Origin: a virus
Direction: 5' to 3' (one strand)
DNA: 23,538 bases
Virus record (IMG/VR): IMGVR_UViG_3300025711_000028
Location: 1 to 23,538 of that record
The notes below the pieces were generated by a model. It saw only the letters and a list, made by a program, of their open reading frames with translations, made no database searches and was not told where the DNA came from. The position numbers were made by a program, and so were the translations under genes. Numbering within the stretch: the first letter of the stretch is position 1; every line of letters starts with the position of its first letter. Positions 7,292 to 14,933 of the stretch are shown here, in pieces.

Positions 7292-8266
7292 TCACTCTCT
7301 GAGGTCTAGGCTCTGTTGGCCGTAGATCTTTTCAGCGATGTATTTCTCATACTCAGCTCTCGAATCTGAAACCGTGGCGATACCAATGATTTTGCCGATT
7401 TGTGTCCGCAAAGCTTTCACACCAATCTCAGACAAAAACATGTGAACCTTGTCGCCCTTTTCGCCATTCACTTGCTTGCTCGCTTTGGCTAGATCAAAAA
7501 CTTTGCCGTGACTGCGGGCCAGTGGCTTATAGATATGGTCGATCGTCAAATACTTGAATTCCCAAGGACGACCCCGCTCTGGCTTGGTCAGCCCGTACAG
7601 TCGATACCATTGCTCATAGAGCTCAGGGGAAAATTCCTTTTCATATTCACGCGCTTCTTCACGGACATACAGCTTATATGCCTCGATGACCTCTTCTTTG
7701 GTGCGGTCATATCCGGCCAAGGCATATACCAAGCCTTGGATACCAGCTTTTGCCGATGCCCCAAGAATAATTCTGGCCTGATTAGCGATTCTTTGATACC
7801 TAGGACCCAATTCCCCACGACTGTCTGCCATGATCAAAGCTTGGCAAATATCGATGAGAAGACCTACCTCATAGCCATTTACTTGGCCCTGAAACTCCCC
7901 TTTCGCTCCTACGTGATCGCCCTTGAAAATCAATGGGTTATCTATCCTTTGGAGCAGTTCCGCTCCTAAGGCTTGTGAGACGATTTTCCCCTTTGCAAAC
8001 TTTGGGAGGGCAGTGCCGCCAGATTGCTCGTTCAATAGCATTACTGCCATGCCAATCTGACTGATCACCGCAGTTTTTGAATCGTCATCGAGAACGTAGC
8101 AGTCGACGTCAAGTCCAAAAGCTTCGGCAAAGTTTCCTTTATGGGTAACCTTATATCCCCACCTGGCGGCGGCTGCAGCCTTGGCGATAGATGAACGCTT
8201 TGAAGGCGTCAACGATTCCGCTCGCGCCTTGCCCCCAGCTGCTTTCGATACGTCTTTCTCTGCCAT
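7292..8266 (-). CDS. P63C-domain phage protein (moron)
   Basis: A 324-residue protein whose C-terminal third matches the phage P63C domain: FSPELYEQWYRLYGL, then YLTIDHIYKPLA, KVHMFLSEIGVKALRTQIGKIIGI and a helical end. The domain is widespread in phages, and its biochemical role is not known. The N-terminal region holds GGKARAESLTPSKRSSIAKAAAAARWG, a basic Ala-rich segment common in such proteins. The ATG at 8266 has GGCGGAG nine bases upstream; the in-frame ATG at 8308 has no site. Base composition is lower in G+C than the flanks (26 of 60 bases at 7621-7680 against 39 of 60 at 16321-16380 in the capsid gene), which suggests later acquisition. It has its own likely promoter with four palindromes and its own terminator, so it could be expressed in the lysogen. 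Confidence 0.75.
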   Translation of the reverse strand: MAEKDVSKAAGGKARAESLTPSKRSSIAKAAAAARWGYKVTHKGNFAEAFGLDVDCYVLDDDSKTAVISQIGMAVMLLNEQSGGTALPKFAKGKIVSQALGAELLQRIDNPLIFKGDHVGAKGEFQGQVNGYEVGLLIDICQALIMADSRGELGPRYQRIANQARIILGASAKAGIQGLVYALAGYDRTKEEVIEAYKLYVREEAREYEKEFSPELYEQWYRLYGLTKPERGRPWEFKYLTIDHIYKPLARSHGKVFDLAKASKQVNGEKGDKVHMFLSEIGVKALRTQIGKIIGIATVSDSRAEYEKYIAEKIYGQQSLDLRE

Positions 8267-8341
8267 GCAAGCATACTCCGCCAAGTTGTGCTTGCATTTA
8301 GCTTTCATTTTGCAAGCATGTCAATAGGATTAATGCTTGCA
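8266..8341 (-). promoter_or_regulatory. Promoter with four evenly spaced palindromic operators (P63C gene)
   Basis: A consensus -35 box TTGACA lies at 8324-8319 (minus strand); 17 bases further is the weak -10 candidate CTAAAT (8301-8296). The octamer TGCAAGCA or its complement occurs at 8266-8273, 8289-8296, 8311-8318 and 8334-8341, so with starts 23, 22 and 23 bases apart, about two helical turns. Two copies (8265-8274 and 8333-8342) have the full ten-base palindrome ATGC-WW-GCAT and the other two differ by one end base. One copy lies between -35 and -10, one touches the -10, one is upstream and one covers the start codon and the spacer after the ribosome-binding site. This is the layout of a repressor-controlled promoter, perhaps autoregulated. 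The repeats are seen; the function is inferred, and the poor -10 box is the weak point. Confidence 0.6.
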
Positions 8342-9087
8342 TTTTTATGCCGCAGTACCAGTCGAGTGCGATCCAGCCACGGCCCGCCGAAGACAATGAC
8401 CTCTGACGGCCTGCCGTACAGGTGGTGCAGCAGGAACGGACCGGGGCCGAAAGTGGCAGCATCCTCACCGGGCAGCATAGGATCAGTGCCAAGGAATATC
8501 CCGGCGTGGTTTGGGTAAACTGTGCGGCCCACCTCCATCACGATCATGTCACCGCGCTGCGGCTGGTCGACTCGGTAGAAGCCGGCAGCCTCGTAGTTCG
8601 CTTCGTACAGGCTGGTGTTGTCCTTGCTTTCCCACCAGCCATCGGCGCGCTTGAACGCTTCGAACTCCAGCCCCCACTCGCGCTTGTACCAATCGGCGCA
8701 TACCTGCCAGCAGTCCCAGGCACCGTGCACGAATGGCCGTTTCAGCAGCGGCACTTCACCAGTGGGCACGATAGTTCTGAGGTCGCCTTCCGGCCAACTG
8801 AGTATGTGCCAGGGCAATGCGGTCGCTTCGCACATCGCGAGGTCGCGCGGTGATGGCCTGCTGGTTGCGTCCGGATGCGAATGCACCACGCCGATCACTT
8901 CGCCGACGTCTTCGGCCGCCGCGTATTCCTCTGGGTCGATTCGAAATTCCTCGTTCGGCTCGGTAGACACGTTGCGGCACGGGTAATACCGCTGCTTGCG
9001 GCCCACAGCCAGCAGCAGGCCGCAGCACTCTTTCGGGTACTCGGCCGCCGCGTGCGCCTGGATGGCGCTCAAGATGTGCTTTCGCAT
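8305..9087 (-). CDS. K: Tail tip assembly protein K (JAMM + NlpC/P60)
   Basis: A 260-residue two-domain protein like lambda gpK. The N-terminal half is a JAB/MPN-type metalloprotease-like domain, with Glu20 (PKECCG), the His69-Ser-His71-Pro core and the following Ser79 and Asp82. The C-terminal half is an NlpC/P60 peptidase-like domain, with Cys126 in AWDCWQV and His194 in NHAGIF. It acts in tail-tip assembly and may process peptidoglycan or tail proteins on entry. The ATG at 9087 lies one base after the L stop and has GGAG five bases upstream; an in-frame TTG five codons earlier is less likely. Its last 37 bases contain part of the operator array for the next gene, so coding and regulatory sequence overlap. 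Confidence 0.88.
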   Translation of the reverse strand: MRKHILSAIQAHAAAEYPKECCGLLLAVGRKQRYYPCRNVSTEPNEEFRIDPEEYAAAEDVGEVIGVVHSHPDATSRPSPRDLAMCEATALPWHILSWPEGDLRTIVPTGEVPLLKRPFVHGAWDCWQVCADWYKREWGLEFEAFKRADGWWESKDNTSLYEANYEAAGFYRVDQPQRGDMIVMEVGRTVYPNHAGIFLGTDPMLPGEDAATFGPGPFLLHHLYGRPSEVIVFGGPWLDRTRLVLRHKNASINPIDMLAK

Positions 9088-9088
9088 G

Positions 9089-9838
9089 TCAGCTCCGTGC
9101 AATCAGGGAAACAGCCGGGAAGCCACCGAACGGCAGCGGGTTACCCTCTCCGAAGCGCGGGATGCAACCTTTTCCCAGCGTGGCGTCACACTCATCCAGC
9201 TCCGGGTTGTCGGTGACGATGCCGTCCTTGGTCACGTATGGACCGGTGTATCCGCAGTTCGGCCCACGGTAACCACCGGTGAGACACCAGTGGCAAAGGG
9301 TCGTGGCCTGCCGGCCGATCGATTCGTTACCTACGTCGCCCGGGCTGGCCAGCTCCCAACTAACGTTTTCCCCATCCTCGTTCGTCTTCTGGTCGATGTA
9401 CCAGACCTCGATCGTCTCTTGAGTTGGATCTGCCGTCGGATTGCCGGCTGGGAAGTTGGCGGCATCGAGGTAGCTGCCGAGCGTGTGGCGCATCGTCAGC
9501 TTGAACTCGAGCAGATCCTCGAATGCCAGACAGAGCGCCGTGATGCGCCCGTTGACGTTGCCCACCGATAAAGTGGGCCGAACGGCAGTGCCGTCGCCAT
9601 TCGCCTCGATGCCGTCGATCTGCATCGGCCAGGCGCTGTACTCGTTGCCCTGCCAGTAGATAGCCTTCGCTGGAAGCTGGTCGGCATCAGCGCCAGCAGC
9701 GATCAGTTCGGCTGGTGTATGCGGGATTGAGTGCCCGTGAAAGCGCAAAACATCCGCGCCGTACTCCGTGCCGTCCAATTCAAAGAGCAGCACTTCGCTG
9801 CCAGGCTCAAGCACCTGGATATCACTGATCAGCGGCAT
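9089..9838 (-). CDS. L: Minor tail protein L
   Basis: A 249-residue match to the lambda minor tail protein L family, a ring component of the tail tip. The N-terminal part is beta-rich (MPLISDIQVLEPGSEVLLFELD). The C-terminal part has the expected cysteines: Cys182 and Cys185 (CHWC), Cys195 (PNCGY), Cys217 (DECDA) and Cys225 (GKGC). Lambda gpL is known to carry an iron-sulphur cluster in this region, so the same is likely here. It lies between M and K in the standard order, with a nine-base gap behind M. Confidence 0.9.
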   Translation of the reverse strand: MPLISDIQVLEPGSEVLLFELDGTEYGADVLRFHGHSIPHTPAELIAAGADADQLPAKAIYWQGNEYSAWPMQIDGIEANGDGTAVRPTLSVGNVNGRITALCLAFEDLLEFKLTMRHTLGSYLDAANFPAGNPTADPTQETIEVWYIDQKTNEDGENVSWELASPGDVGNESIGRQATTLCHWCLTGGYRGPNCGYTGPYVTKDGIVTDNPELDECDATLGKGCIPRFGEGNPLPFGGFPAVSLIARS

Positions 9839-9847
9839 GATTGCCCC

Positions 9848-10186
9848 TTATGGAAGAAAGGATTGGGTGAAGGTGGTCGTCAGGGTGTACCAGCCAGCGC
9901 CTCTTGGCGTGACCGAAGGCGCAGTACTGCGGTAGAACGAAAGCTCCCCGAGCGGCGGCGTCCAGAAGAACGACTTATGCCCGGCGTGACGATCAAGAAA
10001 CGCCTTGATATCCAGCGCGACCACCTCCCGCACGACGAACGTTAGCGGCCAGGAATCGACCCGATTATTCGGGCCGTCCCCAACAACCTGCTCGTAGCCA
10101 TTACCGAACTTCGAAGATCGATTGCGGTATTCCGGCGAACTGGTGGACTCGATCATCGGGCACCAGTCAAACGTTTCAACGGCCAT
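9848..10186 (-). CDS. M: Minor tail protein M
   Basis: A 112-residue protein of the Phage_min_tail family (lambda gpM), which joins the tail tube to the tip complex. Family marks are the FDWCP opening, the RSSKFGNGYEQVVGDG segment at about residues 22-37, and FFWTPP near the middle. The start ATG lies inside the end of the tape-measure gene (11-base overlap), suggesting coupled translation. Confidence 0.9.
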   Translation of the reverse strand: MAVETFDWCPMIESTSSPEYRNRSSKFGNGYEQVVGDGPNNRVDSWPLTFVVREVVALDIKAFLDRHAGHKSFFWTPPLGELSFYRSTAPSVTPRGAGWYTLTTTFTQSFLP

Positions 10187-13061
10187 TCACAAGCCTCCAG
10201 ATTTGTCCGCCAGGTTGAGTTTCCTTGGCGATTTCCTGCTGGGCACCGCGCCGTGCAACATCGGCATAGGCTTGGCCAAGGGCTTGCGAGTCTTGCTGTG
10301 AGGTTCCTGCCCCGGCGTTGTCCACCTGAAACGACTGGTTAATGACAACTTGCCCAGCGGCGGCCGGCGCGACCGAAGACCCACCGGACAACCCTACATA
10401 GCCACCGTCCGCGTATCCGCGCTTGTTGAGATTGACCAGGTAGTCCTTCATACCCGGCTGATCTACAACCTCCTTCCGGATCACCACTTCGCCACCGTGA
10501 ACAATCCCGGCGGGCTCGTATTTCCCGCCCGGCCCGGTGTAGCCACCATCATCGAAGCCATACTGAGCCGTGTAGCCGGCTGCGGTACTGCCAAGCGAAG
10601 ACGGTGCAGCGCCACCACCAAAGGCACCACTAACAGCGGCGCCAAGTGCACTACCAGCGACACTGCTGAACACGCTTGAGGCGGCGGACTGCAAGGCCAT
10701 TTTGGCGATCATCTTGGCAAAGCTTTTGGCGACGTCGCCGAAACTCTGATCGGCGCCAAACGCCCAATCTACCGCGGCATCGGTCAGGCCGTCATACAGC
10801 GACGTGAAGGCCGACTTCGCCTGTCCGGCAACATCCCGGGCTTGGTTGAGGTAATTGTCGAACGCGGATGAGGCACCCAGCTGCCAGTCGCTGCGCGCAG
10901 CGTCTTCGTCCTCGTAATACTTTGTCTGCATCGCCAGGCGCTGGTCGAGCGCCGATTTGAGCGACTGCGTTTCCTTGTCGTACAACTCGGTGCTGAACTG
11001 GTCCTTGTTGCTCTTGTTGTAGTCGGAGGTCAGCTTGTCGAGTTGCGACTGATACGACTGTTGGATGTTGCGCTGCTCCTGCAGGCGCTTGCGCTGCTCG
11101 TCGCCCAAGCCGATGCCGGCCAAGTTGTTATCCAGGCCCTGCTGCGCGCTGGAAAGCTGACTTTTCAGGTTCTCATCGAACGCCGCCAACTTGCGGCGGG
11201 TTTCCAGCCCCTTTTCGCGCAACGTGTTCTCGGTTTCGAGCGCTGCGTTGCGTTTGAGCTGGGCGGTGATCAGTTCCTGGTTGGCCAGCAGCGACTGCTG
11301 TTCGGCGGTGAGGGTTTTCTTGCCCTTGATGTCGGCAAGCTGCTGCTCCCACTCAACCAGCTTTTTCGCGTTCGTCCCAAGGCTCTGACTGGCAGCCGAC
11401 TGGTCGCCGATCAACGCGCTTTGCTGCTGGAGGACGGCGTATTGCTGTTTCGCCTGGTCCAGCGCCTTGATGCCGGCGTTCTCCTGATACTTCGGCGTCT
11501 TGGCGGCTTTCGGATCCTTGTATTTCTCGTTGATGGCGGCGATATCTTTCGCCTGCTGATCAGCGGAGATCAGCAGGGAGTTGTCACCTTTGGCCTTGGC
11601 CTGGGTAACCCGACGCTCCACCAGCAAGCGATAATCAGCCAGTTCACGCTCACGCTTTACCGAATTGCTCTCGGTTTCCTTGCGGAGTTTGTCCAGTTTG
11701 AGCTGGTCATCCAGCGCGGCCTGTTGTTGCTGCTGGGCGTACCCTTTGGCGGACGCGCGACGATCCTGCTCGGCCTTGAGCAGCAGCTTTTCGGTTTTCT
11801 CCCGCTCAAGCGCTTCCGTGCGGAAGCTGTCATCGGGCGTCAGATTGCTGAACGGATCCGCCGGCTTGCCTCGGGCATTGCGTTTGTTACGCGCTGCGGC
11901 GTTCTCGGCAATGGCGTTCAGTTGCTCGTCGAGTTTGGCGATCTGCTGGTCAAGGGTTTCTTCTCGCCCAACGTTCAGCGCCGCGTCCCACGCACCCTTG
12001 GCAGCGCTCTTGACCGCACCCCAGCTCGCCTCGAGGTAGCCTAGGTTCTGCTTGATGGACGTGGATGTCCGATTCAGACCGTCCTCATAGTTGGCGGTCG
12101 CCAAAGCGGCAGCTTCCTGAGTCCTACCCTGCTCCTGCAACGACTTGATGTTTTCGTACGTGGTCGCGGTGAGGAAGTTCATCGACTCGTTGAGTTTCAG
12201 AATCTCCGCGACCGGGTCCTTGGCGATCTTCTCGAAGTTTTCGACCGTTTTGCTCGCCGCAATCCCGGTCGCCGATTCGTACTTGATGGCGGCCTCGGCG
12301 ATGGACTCGAAAGCCGCTACCGGGATCCGGGTAGTCGCCGCCAACTGCGCCAGCACCTCGGACGCCTTGCCGACGGTGCCACTCACACCCGAAACCTGCC
12401 GCGCCATCGATGCCAAACCGTTCGCGGTGGTGCCGGCCGTGTTGCCCGTCATCGCCAGCGAGGTATTGAACGCGGTGGCTTCGTCGGAACCCTGCTTGTA
12501 AGCCAGGGCCAGCACCGCCGCCGCTGCCGCCGCGACCGTGAACGGGTTCACCAGCCCCAACACGTAACCGCCCAGGGCTTTGGCCGCCGGCACCACGCCG
12601 CCGAACATGTCCTTCAGCTGACCACCCTGCTGCAGGAAGACCGTCAGCGGGTTCTGACCGGCCTGCAACGACACGGCGATATCGGTGAACTGCGCCGGCA
12701 CTCCGCGCAGGTTGTTTGCGTACTGCTTGGCGGTCTGGCCATTCTTTGCCATAACCCGGTCGACCTTCTCGACCGCGTCGCGCTGTTCCTTCAGCTTGTT
12801 GAGGTACAGGGTGAAATCGGCATTGTCGAGCCGACCAGCCGCGCGGTGCTTGCGTAACTGCTCTTCCATTTTGTCGAGGCGCCCGTAGGCCCCGATCACC
12901 GGGTCGATCTGACCGACCAGCTTGTCGAGCTGGCCAGCCTGATAGGCCGCTTCCTTGGTGGCCGACTTCAGCGCACGCTGGGCCCGGTCCATGCCCTTTT
13001 CAAAGCCGCCGGTGTTGGCCACCAGATCGACCGTCAGTTGGCCAAGTGAATCAACCGCCAT
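10176..13061 (-). CDS. H: Tail tape measure protein (lambda gpH-like)
   Basis: A 961-residue tape measure protein. It spans the tail tube and sets its length, and it is ejected with the DNA. The N-terminus (VDLVANTGGFEKGMDRAQRAL) and the C-terminus (DGGYTGPGGKYEPAGIVHGGEVVI) are typical of the lambda H family. Hydrophobic stretches lie at about residues 168-190 and again in the Ala/Gly-rich part near 815-850. The middle (roughly 370-770) is mostly long charged helices and coiled coil, with a short run of Gln. GAGGTGA upstream of the ATG supports this start. It follows the G-T frameshifted chaperone, whose T part binds the tape measure in lambda. By the usual rise of about 1.5 angstrom per residue, the tail would be about 145 nm, close to lambda; this is an estimate. 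Confidence 0.92.
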   Translation of the reverse strand: MAVDSLGQLTVDLVANTGGFEKGMDRAQRALKSATKEAAYQAGQLDKLVGQIDPVIGAYGRLDKMEEQLRKHRAAGRLDNADFTLYLNKLKEQRDAVEKVDRVMAKNGQTAKQYANNLRGVPAQFTDIAVSLQAGQNPLTVFLQQGGQLKDMFGGVVPAAKALGGYVLGLVNPFTVAAAAAAVLALAYKQGSDEATAFNTSLAMTGNTAGTTANGLASMARQVSGVSGTVGKASEVLAQLAATTRIPVAAFESIAEAAIKYESATGIAASKTVENFEKIAKDPVAEILKLNESMNFLTATTYENIKSLQEQGRTQEAAALATANYEDGLNRTSTSIKQNLGYLEASWGAVKSAAKGAWDAALNVGREETLDQQIAKLDEQLNAIAENAAARNKRNARGKPADPFSNLTPDDSFRTEALEREKTEKLLLKAEQDRRASAKGYAQQQQQAALDDQLKLDKLRKETESNSVKRERELADYRLLVERRVTQAKAKGDNSLLISADQQAKDIAAINEKYKDPKAAKTPKYQENAGIKALDQAKQQYAVLQQQSALIGDQSAASQSLGTNAKKLVEWEQQLADIKGKKTLTAEQQSLLANQELITAQLKRNAALETENTLREKGLETRRKLAAFDENLKSQLSSAQQGLDNNLAGIGLGDEQRKRLQEQRNIQQSYQSQLDKLTSDYNKSNKDQFSTELYDKETQSLKSALDQRLAMQTKYYEDEDAARSDWQLGASSAFDNYLNQARDVAGQAKSAFTSLYDGLTDAAVDWAFGADQSFGDVAKSFAKMIAKMALQSAASSVFSSVAGSALGAAVSGAFGGGAAPSSLGSTAAGYTAQYGFDDGGYTGPGGKYEPAGIVHGGEVVIRKEVVDQPGMKDYLVNLNKRGYADGGYVGLSGGSSVAPAAAGQVVINQSFQVDNAGAGTSQQDSQALGQAYADVARRGAQQEIAKETQPGGQIWRLVNGR

Positions 13062-13064
13062 AAA

Positions 13065-13376
13065 TCACCTCTTGACCGACTGCAGCAGTCTGAACAGATC
13101 CTGCGCCGACGCCTCGGCCTCTTCGACCACCTCGCCGCGTTTCGGCAGGAAATCATCGAAGGTGGCTTTGCCGCCGTGCAGGTTATTCAGGATGGTGGCG
13201 AGCAGCGCAAAACCCTGCTCAATCCGAAGCCCCAGATTCAGCGAACCGGTCTGTTTTACGTAACGCATCCAGTCCAGCGCTTCGATATAAGTCAGTTTTT
13301 GCTTGGCTTCCGCGATCGTGCGGCCGCCGATCCCCGCGAGGACGAGCTCGTGCCAGAACTCTTCCTCGGGCTCGAT
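13065..13376 (-). CDS. T: T part of the G-T tail chaperone (made by -1 frameshift)
   Basis: The reading frame for 103 residues that are joined to the first 119 residues of G when ribosomes slip back one base at 13382-13376, giving a 222-residue G-T product. The sequence starts IEPEEEFWHELVLAGIGG just after the slip and contains charged helices to its end at LFRLLQSVKR. In lambda the G-T form binds the tape measure and its T part recruits the tube protein. No good independent start or ribosome-binding site is seen, which fits expression by frameshift only. It ends three bases before the tape measure start. Support comes from frame, slippery site, hairpin and gene order together. Confidence 0.82.
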   Translation of the reverse strand: MEPEEEFWHELVLAGIGGRTIAEAKQKLTYIEALDWMRYVKQTGSLNLGLRIEQGFALLATILNNLHGGKATFDDFLPKRGEVVEEAEASAQDLFRLLQSVKR

Positions 13377-13732
13377 TTTTTTTCGAGGGCGCCCTCCGGC
13401 ACCTTGTTGACCTCGCCGATCGCAGCGAGCAGCACAATAGTCAGCTGCGCACACAGGGGGCCGTGACCCGTCTCGGGGCCGCCCACGATATCGGCGACGG
13501 TGAATACCGGTTTGCCGTCCTTGTCGAGGATGCAGGACGCAATCTGCTGTGCAGCGACGTCCGCACCTTTGTTTTCAGCGTCCCAGCGCCGAGTCACAGA
13601 AATGAACGACTCATGGGCGACGTACACCGTGGCTTTTTGCAACTGGCCGCCGGAGTGCCACTCAATGTCCTTTTTCACCGACGGGGCGGCGAAAGCGCCG
13701 GCGGCTGCCAACGCTGCGATACTCAGATCCAT
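13292..13732 (-). CDS. G: Tail assembly chaperone G
   Basis: A 146-residue tail assembly chaperone in the place of lambda G, between the tube protein and the tape measure. AAGGA lies six bases before the ATG. The product without frameshift ends in a Ser/Lys/Arg-rich tail (residues 118-146) that follows the slippery codons, typical of out-of-frame continuation rather than conserved protein. The N-terminal 117 residues include SVKKDIEWHSGGQLQKATVY and the AAQQIASCILDKDGKPVF segment. G and G-T are expected in unequal amounts and leave the tail before maturity. Confidence 0.82.
   Translation of the reverse strand: MDLSIAALAAAGAFAAPSVKKDIEWHSGGQLQKATVYVAHESFISVTRRWDAENKGADVAAQQIASCILDKDGKPVFTVADIVGGPETGHGPLCAQLTIVLLAAIGEVNKVPEGALEKKSSPRKSSGTSSSSRGSAAARSRKPSKN
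13333..13382 (-). other. Programmed -1 ribosomal frameshift site with hairpin
   Basis: In the G frame the codons read GAA AAA AAA, inside a run of eight A (13383-13376), so the slippery heptamer A-AAA-AAA is in phase. Five bases later a hairpin starts: CCCGAGGA (13370-13363) pairs with TCCTCGCGGG (13342-13333) with a two-base bulge, and an inner GAGTTC (13361-13356) pairs with GAGCTC (13349-13344) with one wobble around the six-base loop TGGCAC. Heptamer, short spacer and stable hairpin are the known parts of a -1 signal. Confidence 0.85.
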
Positions 13733-13741
13733 GGGACTTCC

Positions 13742-14482
13742 TTATGGGGTGATGACTTTCGGGACGAAAACCGGATCGCCGGACACCTGGATGCCGACGG
13801 TGGACTTCACAACGTCGTTCAGCGCGAAGCTGAACGGGAAGCTGTTCATGTAGCCCTCGAAGGTGATCCAGGTGCGAGTGTTCGGCAGGTTGAAGTCGAC
13901 ACCGGCGTCGATCACTGCGGTAGCCGCTGCACCGGTGCCAGCGCCGCCAGTGAACGCCACGGTCGGAGCAGAGGTGTAACCGCTGCCAGGGTTGGTGATG
14001 GTCAGGCCGGTCACTTCGCCACCGGATACCGTTGCGGTAGCAGTTGCACCGGTACCGCCACCGCCAGTCAGTGCGACCGTCGGGGCCGTGGTATAGCCGC
14101 TGCCTGGATTGGTGACCGCCAGCGCCGTCACCGAGCCTGGCTGGCTGATGGTTGGTGGAATGCCCACCAAATCGCCGTTGCTATTCACAACGCGGCCGTC
14201 AGACCAGCCGATCGCCCACAGCAGCTTGGTGCCGGCGGTTTTCAGTTGGTGTAAACGAACGTGCGCAGGTGACTGCGGGTCGATGTTCAAGCCGAAAGAA
14301 GCCGAACCGGGTTCTGCGAGACCGGCTTCATATTCCCGGGCACTGGAGTTCATGCAGGTCGTCTCGATCTGCGCGATGCTGGTGTCGATCCCGTCTAGGG
14401 AGGTGAAGCATCCAACCACCAACAACGTGTTGCTGGCTGGGTCGATGGCATAGAGGTCCGTGCCTTGGGTCTTGATGGTCAA
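13742..14482 (-). CDS. Major tail tube protein with internal PGSGYT repeats
   Basis: A 246-residue protein in the position of the tube protein (lambda gpV). The N-terminal 105 residues ([16 protein letters not shown]...[20 protein letters not shown]) and the C-terminal 50 ([31 protein letters not shown]) fit the tail tube fold. Between them, residues 118-196 hold two 39-residue repeats with NPGSGYT-APTV--TGG-GTGA. Such a module is probably displayed on the tail surface, as the extra Ig-like domain of gpV is. The start is TTG at 14482 with GGGAG seven bases upstream; the next upstream in-frame codon choices end at a stop with no ATG, and the first in-frame ATG is residue 44, inside conserved sequence. 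A TTG start is unusual for a major virion protein. Confidence 0.83.
   Translation of the reverse strand: MTIKTQGTDLYAIDPASNTLLVVGCFTSLDGIDTSIAQIETTCMNSSAREYEAGLAEPGSASFGLNIDPQSPAHVRLHQLKTAGTKLLWAIGWSDGRVVNSNGDLVGIPPTISQPGSVTALAVTNPGSGYTTAPTVALTGGGGTGATATATVSGGEVTGLTITNPGSGYTSAPTVAFTGGAGTGAAATAVIDAGVDFNLPNTRTWITFEGYMNSFPFSFALNDVVKSTVGIQVSGDPVFVPKVITP
13895..14131 (-). repeat. Two tandem 117-bp coding repeats in the tube gene
   Basis: Two copies, 14131-14015 and 14014-about 13898, encode related 39-residue units. They match well at PGSGYT, APTV and GGxGTGA but differ in many silent positions, so the duplication is not recent. Each unit is likely a small beta element. Confidence 0.8.
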
Positions 14483-14524
14483 TTTGATACTCCCAGATTT
14501 CCTGCGAAATCACTTATGAGCGGG

Positions 14525-14550
14525 CATAAAAAAACCCGCCGAAGCGGGTC
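14525..14550 (-). terminator. Intrinsic terminator before the tube gene
   Basis: Minus-strand ACCCGC and GCGGGT arms close a TTCG tetraloop, a very stable C(UUCG)G hairpin, followed by seven T. It lies between the DUF3168 gene and the tube protein start. Confidence 0.88.
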
Positions 14551-14567
14551 GTTCTTTCTGGTTCCGC

Positions 14568-14933
14568 CTACTGGCTCACAAGCCAGGCGACGTCGAAGCC
14601 TTTGCGGTAGTTATGCGTGTCCTTGTCCTTGGCGTCGACGCCAAAACCGGTGATGTAGGCGTGCTGCGCGATCACTTTTCGCATCTCTGTCACAACTGAA
14701 GCAGCGGAAGAAACCGAATCGGCGTACACATCCACCTGTAGGCCGTAGCGGTCGGTGTCCGGCACGCCATTGACGTAGTTGATCGGCGAGCCGCTGACCA
14801 CCTGCCAGACAGCGTAAGGTTTTGGCGTGTTCTCCGGCGCTTCGCCGTGCGGATAGATCCGCGTCGGGCCGGTGCCGAGCAATGCCGTTACCGCAGGCGC
14901 CGCAGCGCACACAATGAAAATTGGCGCGATCAT
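14568..14933 (-). CDS. DUF3168 tail completion / terminator protein
   Basis: A 121-residue DUF3168-type protein. It occupies the place of the tail terminator (lambda gpU-like), which caps the tube and joins it to the head. Seen: PRIYPHGEAPENTPKPYAVWQ-like segment near residues 24-44 with the usual PYAVWQ, a GLQVDVYAD strand, and a helix with regular A/V spacing (SSAASVVTEMRKVI). Its ATG overlaps the upstream stop (ATGA). Confidence 0.82.
   Translation of the reverse strand: MIAPIFIVCAAAPAVTALLGTGPTRIYPHGEAPENTPKPYAVWQVVSGSPINYVNGVPDTDRYGLQVDVYADSVSSAASVVTEMRKVIAQHAYITGFGVDAKDKDTHNYRKGFDVAWLVSQ

Noticed and set aside
7280-7300. An extended -10-like TGGTATAAG that could drive the lipoprotein gene
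   Set aside because: No matching -35 box, and a strong terminator lies between it and the gene.
11043-12044. A 333-codon plus-strand frame opposite the tape measure gene
   Set aside because: Antisense shadow of helical, repetitive coding sequence; its Leu-rich composition is the mirror of Gln/Lys codons.
13463-14254. A 263-codon plus-strand frame with repeated segments opposite the tube gene
   Set aside because: Its repeats are the complement of the PGSGYT repeats; no independent evidence for a gene.
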